From contig NZ_CP011102.1 in assembly GCF_003534205.1 (NCBI RefSeq), positions 1,128,036 through 1,192,035 of the forward strand: 64,000 nt of DNA, written 5' to 3'. The notes under the pieces are model-generated. The model worked only from the letters and a program-made list of their open reading frames with translations, searched no databases and was not told where the DNA came from. Every line of letters begins with the position of its first letter. The first letter of the stretch is position 1. Both the position numbers and the translations under genes were made by a program. Shown here one piece after another: positions 52,615-60,774 of the stretch. The DNA is from Listeria weihenstephanensis. GTDB taxonomy: Bacteria; Bacillota; Bacilli; Lactobacillales; Listeriaceae.

Positions 52615-53307
52615 TTAGCAGTTACATGAGTCGCCAGAACATTGATTAGTATCATCTTTGTTTAGCATCGTCAGCGGATTTTCCTCTTTCCAAACTTTTT
52701 CAAGGACTTCGGTAAAACTTTCAGCAGGTTGTGCGCCAGAAACGCCATATTTTTCATTGATAACAAAGAATGGTACGCCTTGAATGCCAAGCGCAGCACC
52801 AGTTTGTTCGTCATCACGCACATCTGCTGCATAAGCATCACTCGCAAGCATTTCTAAAACAGCCGCTTTATCTAGGCCAACCGTTGTAGCGAGAGTCGCG
52901 AGTGTTTCATGATCGCCTAAGTTCTTCGAGTCTGTGAAATACGCATGGAGCAAAATTTCTTTTAACTCGGTGGATTTCCCTTCTGTTTTGGCGAATTGAA
53001 GTAAACGGTGGGCGTCAAATGTATTTGTTGGGATCATCGTATCGAAATGATAATCTAAACCAACCGCTTTAGCTTGCGCGCTGACTTGGTCGTTCATGCC
53101 TTTCGCTTTTTCTACGGTCATACCATACTTTTCCGCTAAAATTTCATCCATCGTTTGATCGTATTTCACTGGTGCGCTAGGATCGAGTTCAAAGCTACGA
53201 TATTCAACTTCGACATCTTGGCCAAATTCTTTTAAACCAGCTTCAAAATTGCGTTTTCCAATATAACAAAACGGACATGCGAAGTCCGACCAAATTTCTA
53301 CTTTCAT
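52615..53307 (-). CDS. DsbA-family oxidoreductase (FrnE-like)
   Basis: 230-aa cytoplasmic thioredoxin-fold protein of the FrnE/2-hydroxychromene isomerase-like group. The opening MKVEIWSDFACPFCYIGKR carries the CPFC redox motif. A helical insertion follows, and the conserved cis-Pro loop is GIQGVPFFVINEKYGVSGAQP. FrnE proteins act as thiol isomerases in oxidative or metal stress in some bacteria. The C terminus adds an unusual Cys-rich tail, NQCSGDSCNC, that could bind metal or provide extra redox thiols. AGGAGG lies before the ATG. No signal peptide is present. Confidence 0.87.
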   Translation of the reverse strand: MKVEIWSDFACPFCYIGKRNFEAGLKEFGQDVEVEYRSFELDPSAPVKYDQTMDEILAEKYGMTVEKAKGMNDQVSAQAKAVGLDYHFDTMIPTNTFDAHRLLQFAKTEGKSTELKEILLHAYFTDSKNLGDHETLATLATTVGLDKAAVLEMLASDAYAADVRDDEQTGAALGIQGVPFFVINEKYGVSGAQPAESFTEVLEKVWKEENPLTMLNKDDTNQCSGDSCNC

Positions 53308-53470
53308 TGTATATTCCTCCTAAAATAATGATGCGTTTAATAGTAAGTATAGCGTGCCGAAATCAGGAATACAACCAACTTGCTTACTATTTGTTAGTAG
53401 ACGAGGCAAACCAGTTGAGAAGCGAGGCTGAAATAGGGTATCTTTGAATAGTAGAGGAGTGATTTTTGGA

Positions 53471-54232
53471 ATGGAAGTTTTTCAAGTGAAGGATAAATTG
53501 CCAGATAGTGCAGAACCGATTGTGCTAGTTATCGGTAAATTCGATGGTGTTCACAAAGGTCACCAGTATCTTCTAGAAAAGGCGAAATCGTTTTGTGAAA
53601 ACGGAGAAAAACTAGCAATCGTTTGTTTTACGCCGCATCCATTGTGGGCGTTGAAAAAAGACCCTGCGTATAAAAGAGCGATTACACCTGATGCCGAGAA
53701 GTTTTTGTGGCTGGCTCATTTTGGCGTGGATAAGGTGTACAATATCGAATTCGATGTGAAATATGCAGAGAATTCCGCGGAAGTTTTTGTGAGAGAACAT
53801 TTGCGTGGTCTTAATTTGCGACATATCGTGGTTGGCGAGAGCTTTAATTTCGGTAAAGGGCGGGATTCTGACGTCGATTTATTGATCAATCTTTGTGGTG
53901 AGCGTGCGGTTCCTGTGACCGAAGTGCCGTTTATTCGCGACGGAACACAGCATAAAATTAGCTCGACCGATATTCGCGCGGCTTTATATGAAGGAGATTT
54001 TGAAAAAGCAGAGCAACTTCTTGGTCATCCGTATTTTATGGAAGCGCAAACGGTGCTCGGGAATCAACTTTTGGGAATCGATGAATTTGTAGTACCAAAG
54101 CAGGGCGAATATGATGTGCTTCTTAATGGGGAGAGAGCGGTTATCCAGATTTCAAGTGAGGGGAACGTGTTTATTCCGGACGAAGTGGACTATGCCAGAA
54201 TTCAATTTTTGACAAGAGACACTACCAAATGA
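53471..54232 (+). CDS. FAD synthetase-like nucleotidyltransferase without riboflavin kinase domain
   Basis: 253-aa protein matching the FMN adenylyltransferase half of bifunctional RibF. The nucleotidyltransferase motif is GKFDGVHKGHQYLLEKA; further motifs are VVGESFNFGKGRDSD and ISSTDIRAALYEGDF. Usual RibF proteins are about 310 aa with a C-terminal flavokinase. Here only about 75 residues follow (FVVPKQGEYDVLLNGER) without the recognisable kinase motifs. It may only adenylylate FMN or serve another purpose; Listeria is known to carry more than one such protein. GAGGAG lies 11 nt before the ATG at 53471. Confidence 0.8.
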   Translation: MEVFQVKDKLPDSAEPIVLVIGKFDGVHKGHQYLLEKAKSFCENGEKLAIVCFTPHPLWALKKDPAYKRAITPDAEKFLWLAHFGVDKVYNIEFDVKYAENSAEVFVREHLRGLNLRHIVVGESFNFGKGRDSDVDLLINLCGERAVPVTEVPFIRDGTQHKISSTDIRAALYEGDFEKAEQLLGHPYFMEAQTVLGNQLLGIDEFVVPKQGEYDVLLNGERAVIQISSEGNVFIPDEVDYARIQFLTRDTTK

Positions 54233-54246
54233 GGTGGTGTTTTTTT
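54219..54246 (+). terminator. Terminator overlapping the end of the FAD synthetase-like gene
   Basis: ACACTACC (54219-54226) and GGTGGTGT (54233-54240) with the stop codon in the loop, followed by six T residues. Confidence 0.88.
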
Positions 54247-54252
54247 GTTGGG

Positions 54253-54316
54253 TTGATTTTCCTTTAAGAAGGTGTTATAATCTTTTTAGTAAGTTACTAA
54301 TTTACTAAATTACTAA
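54253..54316 (+). promoter_or_regulatory. Promoter followed by a TTACTAA repeat operator
   Basis: TTGATT (54253-54258), 17-bp spacer and extended TGT-TATAAT (54276-54281). Directly after the expected start come TTAGTAA (54286) and three direct copies of TTACTAA at 54294, 54302 and 54310, an exact 8-bp period. The first pair also forms the palindrome TTAGTAA-G-TTACTAA. This looks like a binding array for a dimeric regulator, which is not identified in the window. Confidence 0.7.
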
Positions 54317-54330
54317 GAAGGAGTGATACC

Positions 54331-54810
54331 ATGAAAATCCCAACCAATTTAAAACACAAACCAGTCATTGTAGCTGAAAACTATGAAGAGGTCGATGGCA
54401 AATACGCCTATAATTCGGATGCGAAGGGCTTGTCTCTTGGCTTAGCGCAATGGAACGATCGCGGCAAAGTTGATATTTCAGCAAAAGTTTGGCGGCATAC
54501 TGGCGGGAAGTGGTCTCGCCAATCAGAAGAATTACCACTTCATCGTGTACTTGATTTAGCTATTTTAATCGCGAGATCCAAGTTATATTTTAAAGACGCT
54601 TATAAATATGAGGGCTTATATGATAAAGAAAATCCACAAATTGATCGTATTGGTTTGCAAGGAGACGCGATGACGGTTGCTGTATGTGAGGATAACCAGA
54701 TGATTGCCGAGGACATCGAACTTTTCCAACAAGCATTAGCGGATGGCGACGAGTTGCTTAGTGAGCGTTTGCGCACGTTAAGCCGAATTTTGAAAGAAGC
54801 AGGTTATTAA
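54331..54810 (+). CDS. Conserved uncharacterised protein
   Basis: 159-aa soluble protein that I do not assign to a characterised family with confidence. It is mixed alpha/beta, with an N-terminal region KPVIVAENYEEVDGKYAYNSDAKGL..., a stretch WRHTGGKWSRQSEELPLHR and an acidic helical C terminus. It may belong to a DUF6530-type family. No membrane helix or signal is seen. AAGGAGTG precedes the ATG. It is the first gene behind an operator-like promoter and precedes a GIY-YIG-like gene by 13 bp, so the two probably act together. Confidence 0.7.
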   Translation: MKIPTNLKHKPVIVAENYEEVDGKYAYNSDAKGLSLGLAQWNDRGKVDISAKVWRHTGGKWSRQSEELPLHRVLDLAILIARSKLYFKDAYKYEGLYDKENPQIDRIGLQGDAMTVAVCEDNQMIAEDIELFQQALADGDELLSERLRTLSRILKEAGY

Positions 54811-54823
54811 GGAGGTTTGGAAC

Positions 54824-55165
54824 ATGACATCATCGAAGGAAACTCGGAAGGAAATGACGAACGCGTACAAGCAGACGAAGCACCGTGCTGGCGTGTATCG
54901 CTTTATTAGCAAGGAGTCGGGCATTTATGCGCTGGCTGCGAGTATGAATTTAAAAGGTATTGAGAACAAATACCAATTTGCGAAAAAAGTGAATGAGCCG
55001 AGTGCATTGCCATATGTGATTGCACAAGACGTTGCAAAATACGGCATGGACGCGGTCGATTTGGAAATTTTAGAACTTGTTGATATAAAAGATGAAATGA
55101 CAAATCAGGATATTAAAGAAGAATTAGATGTATTATTGGAAATTTGGCAGGAGAAGTTAAGCTAA
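54824..55165 (+). CDS. Small GIY-YIG-like family protein
   Basis: 113-aa soluble protein. The segment KQTKHRAGVYRFISKESGIY resembles the first strands of a divergent GIY-YIG fold (GVY in place of GIY), and the C terminus, EILELVDIKDEMTNQDIKEE, resembles the usual end of short Firmicute members. The canonical catalytic Arg and Glu are not obvious, so nuclease activity is doubtful. Such short proteins are sometimes annotated as LuxR-type regulators without good reason. GGAGGTTTGGAAC precedes the ATG. It is co-transcribed with the uncharacterised gene upstream. Confidence 0.6.
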   Translation: MTSSKETRKEMTNAYKQTKHRAGVYRFISKESGIYALAASMNLKGIENKYQFAKKVNEPSALPYVIAQDVAKYGMDAVDLEILELVDIKDEMTNQDIKEELDVLLEIWQEKLS

Positions 55166-55324
55166 TTCGCACGAGTTTCACGGAGAAAGTCGAAGTGGAC
55201 GATGGAGGCATGTCAAAGTGTCATTCTCGCCATATTTCGGCTTTTTTGTTTTGGTTTGGACGTAATTCTGCTATACTTAATCAAAAGTATAATGGTACCT
55301 AAATAAAGAGGGGATGGTGAAGGG

Positions 55325-56149
55325 ATGAGAAAATATTATACGCATCAAATCGGTATTGCATTAATGCTTGTTTTTGGTGTGATTACGGGTCTTGGTGCGG
55401 TAAGGCGGCTAATGTATATGCTGATGCTCGATCAAGAACGTTCAAGCGTATATTGGATTGTTGAGCTCGGGATGGCTATTTTGATGATTGTAACGGCAAT
55501 TTTATCTTATTCTGGTCGCCGGTTAAAAGGAACCGAAGTCGTGGTAAGTTTACTTTTTGTCACGTACTTCACGTATTTTATGATTCGTTCGGTGATTGGG
55601 ATGGAAGAAACTGCAACGATTCAAAATACGAATATTTTATCATTGTTAGCAGGACTTGCGATGTTTTCCGCCTTCATTCTATTTTATACGACGGAACCAG
55701 GATTAGTAAAAGCTAAATCAGAAAATCGAATGGTGACGGTAAGCGGTTTTGTAATGGTATTACTTGGCGCTGGGCTTGGACTTGTGCTTGCGGTCGTACG
55801 TTATCAAGCCTATGCGGAAATGAAAGATTGGCAAGGCGTTGACTACCAAAAACATGTTTTTTATCCGGCAATGATTGCGTTAGGAGAATATTTATTTGTA
55901 GTGGTGGCATTTATTTTTATCGCATTTTTACTATTCCAAAAATGGCAGCCGCTACTTGCCTATGTTGGAATCGGTATCGCGATGCGCGAATTATTATTTG
56001 GTTGGCTACAGATGAGCAGTATGCAAAGCAGTGGAGCGGAACTAACAATGCTCGGGATATTGCCTTTATTTGTTGGTGTGACAGGATTTATTGGCTTCCT
56101 TTTATTTTTGGGAGGGGCTAGAAGAAGCGAACAGGAGGAACGCACTTGA
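55325..56149 (+). CDS. Uncharacterised polytopic membrane protein
   Basis: 274-aa membrane protein with about eight hydrophobic helices, no known domain recognised. Charged loops are short (RRLMYMLMLDQERSS, FQKWQP, RRSEQEERT). No catalytic motif is visible. It is the first gene of a four-gene operon: its stop overlaps the TTG start of the SGNH hydrolase by 4 nt, and an ABC exporter follows with similar overlaps. Tight coupling suggests it works with the exporter or hydrolase in the envelope. GAGGGGATGGTGAAGGG precedes the ATG. Confidence 0.75.
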   Translation: MRKYYTHQIGIALMLVFGVITGLGAVRRLMYMLMLDQERSSVYWIVELGMAILMIVTAILSYSGRRLKGTEVVVSLLFVTYFTYFMIRSVIGMEETATIQNTNILSLLAGLAMFSAFILFYTTEPGLVKAKSENRMVTVSGFVMVLLGAGLGLVLAVVRYQAYAEMKDWQGVDYQKHVFYPAMIALGEYLFVVVAFIFIAFLLFQKWQPLLAYVGIGIAMRELLFGWLQMSSMQSSGAELTMLGILPLFVGVTGFIGFLLFLGGARRSEQEERT

Positions 56150-56934
56150 AACGTAATAAATGGGTTATCATGATGACGTGGATCTCGATATTGGCACTTT
56201 TGCTCTGCTTAGTAGGATTATTTGCAGTGGCAACTGGAAAAACAACGACAGATTCAACGGCAAAAACAGAAAAGACAACAGAGACGAAGAAATCAGGTCG
56301 TTTCCAAGTAACCGGATTGGGAGATTCTTTAACAGCTGGTGTTGGGGATACGGATGGCAAAGGATACGTTCGGCGTGTGGTCGATACGATTGAAAAAAAC
56401 GGCACGAATGTAACGCTATCTAACTTGGCTATCAGCGGCGCACGTAGCAACCAGTTACTCAGTCAGCTTGGCCAAAAGGAGATTGCGGACCAAGTGAAGA
56501 ACGCCGATGTTATTTTAATGACGATTGGCGGTAACGATCTATTTCGTGGTGGCGCGGCATTGGAGGATTTAAATGCGGCGGATATTCAAAAGAATGAAAC
56601 AGCATACTTGAAAAATTTAGAGCAAACCTATAAACGAATTCGCGAGTTAAATAAAGATGCGGTTGTTTATCATCTTGGTTTATATAATCCGTTTGTGGAT
56701 GTAGCAAATCGCGCGGAGCTGGCTAGTATTGCGTCTAAATGGAACATGGATACGACCAATTTGGCGAGCAAATATTCACGAATTGTTTACGTACCAACGT
56801 ATGATTACTTTATCTTAAACGGGAAAAAATATCTTTCAAGCGATCATTTTCATCCAAATGGGGCAGGATATCAATTATTTGCTGACCGAGTATCGAGCGT
56901 AATGACAACAGACGGGGAGGGTGAGGCACAATGA
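56146..56934 (+). CDS. Membrane-anchored SGNH/GDSL hydrolase
   Basis: 262-aa esterase or lipase of the SGNH family, displayed outside the membrane by an N-terminal helix (about residues 6-28). The catalytic blocks are all present: LGDSLTAGVGD (Ser), SGARSNQLL (Gly), IGGNDLFRG (Asn) and SSDHFHPNGAGY (Asp and His). Relatives deacylate lipids or polysaccharides. The TTG start at 56146 overlaps the upstream stop (TTGA) and has AGGAGGAAC 7 nt upstream. Its stop overlaps the ABC ATPase start. The substrate is unknown. Confidence 0.88.
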   Translation: MKRNKWVIMMTWISILALLLCLVGLFAVATGKTTTDSTAKTEKTTETKKSGRFQVTGLGDSLTAGVGDTDGKGYVRRVVDTIEKNGTNVTLSNLAISGARSNQLLSQLGQKEIADQVKNADVILMTIGGNDLFRGGAALEDLNAADIQKNETAYLKNLEQTYKRIRELNKDAVVYHLGLYNPFVDVANRAELASIASKWNMDTTNLASKYSRIVYVPTYDYFILNGKKYLSSDHFHPNGAGYQLFADRVSSVMTTDGEGEAQ

Positions 56935-57836
56935 CGACGGCGCTTTTAGTTCAGGATTTGAATAAAAAGATTGGGAAACGACAAATTATTAAGGACTTGA
57001 GTTTTGAAGTGAACGAAGGCGAAGTTTTTGGTTTTCTAGGACCAAATGGCGCAGGAAAAACAACGACCATTCGGATGTTAGTAGGACTCATCAAGCCAAC
57101 ATCTGGGACGATTTTGATTGGTGGTAAGGATATCCAGAAGCATTTCACAGAAGCCATGAAAAGCCTTGGATGTATCGTTGAAAATCCAGAGTTTTATCCT
57201 TTTTTGACGGGATGGGAGAATCTTGCGTATTTTGCGAGAATGGATCCTTCGATTAGACCGGAACGACTTCATGAAGTAGCGGAACTTGTTGGTATGAGCG
57301 CGCGCGTGCATGATCGGGTTTCGACTTATTCACTTGGAATGCGTCAACGTTTGGGAATTGCCCAGGCGCTATTGCCGAATCCGAAATTACTTATTTTAGA
57401 TGAGCCGACAAATGGACTTGATCCATCGGGAATCAGGGAAATGCGCGATTTCATTCGATTTTTAGCGAAAAAGGAAGGGATTAGTGTGCTCGTGTCTTCG
57501 CATCTACTTAGTGAAATTCAGCTTTTGTGTGATCGGGTGGCGATTATGACGAATGGCGAGATTATCGCGACGGATGATGTTGATAAACTGCTTTCTGATC
57601 GTGAAAAAACGCGCTGGCGCTTTGAACCGATGGCAAAAGGAAAAGCGATTTTAGAAGAGATGACGGAGGTTACCGAGCAAGATGGTGCCTTTTATACGAG
57701 TTTTGATGCGGATAAATTACCAATTTGGAATAGTCGTGTCGTTCGCGCTGGTGTGCAAGTGTTGGAAATGCAGAAAATAACGCCGTCGCTAGAAGACTTA
57801 TTTATCGAATTGACAGGAGGCCAAGGCATTGATTAA
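56931..57836 (+). CDS. ABC transporter ATP-binding protein
   Basis: 301-aa ATPase of a type-V/ABC-2 exporter, of the group that includes BcrA and NatA. Walker A GPNGAGKTTT (about residues 37-46), signature YSLGMRQRLGIAQ, Walker B LLILDEPTNGLD and the switch His in VSSHLLSE are all present. A C-terminal accessory region of about 90 residues follows. The ATG overlaps the SGNH hydrolase stop by 4 nt, and the permease start lies 8 nt inside this gene. The cargo could be a lipid, peptide or antibiotic; it is not predictable from sequence. Confidence 0.93.
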   Translation: MTTALLVQDLNKKIGKRQIIKDLSFEVNEGEVFGFLGPNGAGKTTTIRMLVGLIKPTSGTILIGGKDIQKHFTEAMKSLGCIVENPEFYPFLTGWENLAYFARMDPSIRPERLHEVAELVGMSARVHDRVSTYSLGMRQRLGIAQALLPNPKLLILDEPTNGLDPSGIREMRDFIRFLAKKEGISVLVSSHLLSEIQLLCDRVAIMTNGEIIATDDVDKLLSDREKTRWRFEPMAKGKAILEEMTEVTEQDGAFYTSFDADKLPIWNSRVVRAGVQVLEMQKITPSLEDLFIELTGGQGID

Positions 57837-58809
57837 TTTAGTATATAATGAGCAACTAAAGCTTTATCGTAAGCGCCGCCTCCTGATTATTTTGTTTCTT
57901 GTCGCGATTATCGTCGGTATTTTTACGTATGCGCAATTTAGGCAGCATCAGGAAGATCAGCAGAAATCGGGCACAACGGACTGGCATGTACAGGTGCAAC
58001 AACAGATTGTTGATATTGAGAATCGACTTAGTTCGAATCGGATTCCAGATGAATATAAGAAGTATATGCGTGTCACGCTGGGGCAATTGCAGTACTACCT
58101 CAATGAAGATGTGAATCCGAACGCACCAGGGGCTCCAACTTTTCTGAAATCATTTGTTGAAAATGGTATCGGTTTGCTGTTCCCATTATTCGTGATGGTG
58201 ATTGCAGCGGACCTCATTTCCTCGGAATCGGGAAGTGGAACGATTAAATTCTTGCTGACAAGGCCGGTGAAAAGATGGCGAATCTTGACGAGTAAATTTA
58301 TTTCGATGATGTTATCTGTCTCGATTATTTTACTCGCCTCAGCGGTTTTAGCCTATCTCATTTCCGGCGTTGTGTTCGGATATAGTGGTTGGACCGCGCC
58401 GATTCTGACTGGATTTGACGTGAGTGGTGATACAGTCGGGACGGCCGGCGTCTACTCACTACCAATGTGGCAATATTTATTGATGGAATTTGGCTTGGCT
58501 TGGTTAGTTGCCATCGTTATCGGCGTGTTAACCTTGATGTGTTCCGTTCTTGTGAAAAGTACGGCTGCTGTGATGGGAATCATGCTTTCGGCGCTGATTA
58601 CGGGTTCGATTCTGAGCAATCTCGTATCTTCGTGGCCAAGTGCGAAATATTTATTCATGGTAAACTTGCAACTCACGAATTATTTGAACGGGACAAGTCC
58701 ACCTGTAGATGGCATGACACTCGGATTTTCTGTCGTGACTTTGCTTGTTTGGACCGTCGTAGCACTCGTTACATCATATTGGGTATTTACGAAACGCGAT
58801 GTTTATTAA
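57829..58809 (+). CDS. ABC-2 type transporter permease
   Basis: 326-aa permease with six predicted transmembrane helices. A first helix (residues 18-36) is followed by a large extracytoplasmic helical loop of about 85 residues, then the core LFPLFVMVIAADLISSESGSGTIKFLLTRPVKRWRI, the signature coupling region of ABC-2 permeases. It pairs with the ATPase upstream (8-nt overlap). The TTG/ATG choice is not an issue: GGAGGCCAAGGC lies before the start at 57829. The operon ends at the terminator at 58821. Confidence 0.9.
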   Translation: MINLVYNEQLKLYRKRRLLIILFLVAIIVGIFTYAQFRQHQEDQQKSGTTDWHVQVQQQIVDIENRLSSNRIPDEYKKYMRVTLGQLQYYLNEDVNPNAPGAPTFLKSFVENGIGLLFPLFVMVIAADLISSESGSGTIKFLLTRPVKRWRILTSKFISMMLSVSIILLASAVLAYLISGVVFGYSGWTAPILTGFDVSGDTVGTAGVYSLPMWQYLLMEFGLAWLVAIVIGVLTLMCSVLVKSTAAVMGIMLSALITGSILSNLVSSWPSAKYLFMVNLQLTNYLNGTSPPVDGMTLGFSVVTLLVWTVVALVTSYWVFTKRDVY

Positions 58810-58820
58810 ATAGAAAATGG

Positions 58821-58853
58821 CTCTGGGACTCGTATTTGTCTCAGAGTTTTTTT
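58821..58853 (+). terminator. Terminator of the ABC exporter operon
   Basis: CTCTGGGAC (58821-58829) and GTCTCAGAG (58838-58846) with one G-U pair, followed by seven T residues. Confidence 0.9.
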
Positions 58854-58880
58854 GTCGCTTACTTTTTATAAGCAAAGTTC

Positions 58881-58909
58881 TTTACGTTTTTATAGTTTAG
58901 TGTTAAACT
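58881..58909 (+). promoter_or_regulatory. Promoter with overlapping palindrome before the dioxygenase operon
   Basis: TTTACG (58881-58886), 17-bp spacer, TAAACT (58904-58909). The -10 is the right half of the palindrome AGTTTA-GTGT-TAAACT (58894-58909), so a bound regulator would mask it. A MarR-type repressor such as MhqR is the natural candidate given the genes, but its gene is not in the window. Confidence 0.55.
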
Positions 58910-58942
58910 GTTTTTAGAGATCAACAGAAGGGATGTGAAGAG

Positions 58943-59812
58943 ATGATTACAGGTATTCATCATGTATCTGCTTTTACGAAATCAGCAGAGCAAAATCGCG
59001 CTTTTTATACTGGAGTGCTTGGCTTGCGACTTGTGAAAAATACAGTGAATCAAAATAATACCCGGATGCGTCACTTGTTCTACGGTGATTATCAGGGCAA
59101 TCCAGGAACCTTACTAACTTTTTTTGAAATCAAACGGCTTGGTCGGGCTCGGCGAGAACATGATTATTATGGGACAACGTATCTTGGGGTACCGCGTGGT
59201 AGTCTTGATTATTGGGAAACGCGCTTGGAAAAAGCAGATGTGTTGGGGTTGGAACGCTCGGACGCAGGGCTTTACTTTCAGGATCAGGATACTTTTCAAA
59301 TCTTGCTCGTGGAAGTGGATGAAATGATTTCAGCGGAAAATGCAACGAAGCACACAGATATTCCAATCGAGAAGCAGATTATCCGGATTTTAGGAATGGA
59401 CTGGCATGTGACGGATCCAGAAAAATCGACGCAGTTTCAGCAGGAATTTTTAGAAATCGAGTCAGATGGATTTTCTAAGGTGATTCCAAGCGTTTCGGAT
59501 GAAAAAACGAGGATGGGTCGTGGAAGTTTGGATCATTTGGCTTATCGGGTTGGGACGAAAGAAGAGGTAGAGCAGTGGCGCCAAAAGGCTTTGGATGCTG
59601 GTTTAGAGATAGTGGAGTTCGCGGATCGAGCCTATTTTACAAGTCTATATTTCCGAGAACCGAACGGATTACTAATTGAAATTGCGAGCGATACACCGGG
59701 ATTTGCAATAGATGAAACGACAGAAACGTTAGGCGAAACATTGGCGCTACCGCCGTTTTTAGAAGATAAACGAGCAGAAATTGAATTTAATTTAAAGGAG
59801 AATGACAAATGA
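58943..59812 (+). CDS. Ring-cleaving dioxygenase, glyoxalase family (MhqO-like)
   Basis: 289-aa vicinal-oxygen-chelate dioxygenase with tandem glyoxalase-like modules, thought to open hydroquinone or catechol rings. The metal His is in GIHHVSAFTKSAEQNRAFYT; a second is in GSLDHLAYRVGTKEE, and the Glu ligand in SLYFREPNGLLIEIASD. The segment LGLRLVKNTVNQNNTRMRHLF is typical of the MhqO/MhqA group. It overlaps the next gene by 4 nt. GAAGGGATGTGAAGAG precedes the ATG. Confidence 0.9.
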   Translation: MITGIHHVSAFTKSAEQNRAFYTGVLGLRLVKNTVNQNNTRMRHLFYGDYQGNPGTLLTFFEIKRLGRARREHDYYGTTYLGVPRGSLDYWETRLEKADVLGLERSDAGLYFQDQDTFQILLVEVDEMISAENATKHTDIPIEKQIIRILGMDWHVTDPEKSTQFQQEFLEIESDGFSKVIPSVSDEKTRMGRGSLDHLAYRVGTKEEVEQWRQKALDAGLEIVEFADRAYFTSLYFREPNGLLIEIASDTPGFAIDETTETLGETLALPPFLEDKRAEIEFNLKENDK

Positions 59813-60765
59813 AAGAATTAAAAGGAATTCACCACGTAACAGCGATGACAAGTAGTGCGGAGAAAAACTATGCATTTTATACAGAAACTTTAGGCATGCG
59901 TCTTGTAAAGAAGACGGTAAATCAAGATGATATTCAAACGTACCATTTATTTTTTGCGGATGATGCAGGCTCTGCGGGAACGGATATGACGTTTTTTGAT
60001 TTTCCTAATCTGCCAAAAGGGCGCAAAGGAACGGATAGCATTTCTAAAACATCTTTCCGTGTTCCGAGTGATGCTGCGCTAGAGTATTGGGCAAAACGCT
60101 TTGATGAGCTTGGCGTGGATCATGATGAAATCAGCGAAAGCTTCGGTAAAAAAGTACTCGGATTCCGTGATTTCGACGAACAATCGCTACAATTAATTTC
60201 AGATGAAAAAAATGAAGGCGTGGCACCAGGTATTCCGTGGAAGAATGGCCCAGTACCAGCTGAATTCGCCATTTATGGTTTGGGTCCTGTTTATTTGACA
60301 GTACAAAACAAGGAGAATATCAGTCTCGTTTTAACTGTGATTTTAGGATTCCGTGAAATAGCAGAAGAAGATGGCAAGCATTTATTTGAAGTTGGTGAAG
60401 GTGGAAATGGTGCGCAGGTGATTGTGGAAGAACGAAACGATATCTTGCCAGCCATGCAAGGCTACGGTAATGTGCATCATGTGGCGTTCCGTGTCGAGGA
60501 TCATGCCGAACTTGAGAAATGGATTGCGCGTGCGAATGAATTCCAAGCACCGAATTCAGGCTTTGTTGATCGTTTCTATTTTGAATCGTTATACATGCCC
60601 GTATCGCAGCAAATTTTGTTTGAGTTTGCTACAGATGGCCCTGGTTTTGCGCAAGATGAACCGTATGAAACAATGGGTGAAAAATTGTCATTACCACCAT
60701 TTTTGGAACCGAAACGAGCTGCAATTGAAGCCGAAGTTCGTCCACTAAATACGAAAAGGAGCTGA
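59809..60765 (+). CDS. Ring-cleaving dioxygenase, glyoxalase family, second paralogue
   Basis: 318-aa paralogue of the preceding protein with the same layout. Metal ligands are in GIHHVTAMTSSAEKNYAFYT, NVHHVAFRVEDHAE and SLYMPVSQQILFEFATD. The shared LGMRLVKKTVNQDDIQTYHLF marks the MhqO group. In Bacillus the mhq genes are induced by quinones and catechols under MhqR control. Two adjacent paralogues may cover different ring substitutions. AAAGGAGAATGAC precedes the ATG, which overlaps the upstream stop. The hydrolase follows after 9 bp. Confidence 0.9.
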   Translation: MKELKGIHHVTAMTSSAEKNYAFYTETLGMRLVKKTVNQDDIQTYHLFFADDAGSAGTDMTFFDFPNLPKGRKGTDSISKTSFRVPSDAALEYWAKRFDELGVDHDEISESFGKKVLGFRDFDEQSLQLISDEKNEGVAPGIPWKNGPVPAEFAIYGLGPVYLTVQNKENISLVLTVILGFREIAEEDGKHLFEVGEGGNGAQVIVEERNDILPAMQGYGNVHHVAFRVEDHAELEKWIARANEFQAPNSGFVDRFYFESLYMPVSQQILFEFATDGPGFAQDEPYETMGEKLSLPPFLEPKRAAIEAEVRPLNTKRS

Positions 60766-60774
60766 GAGATCACG

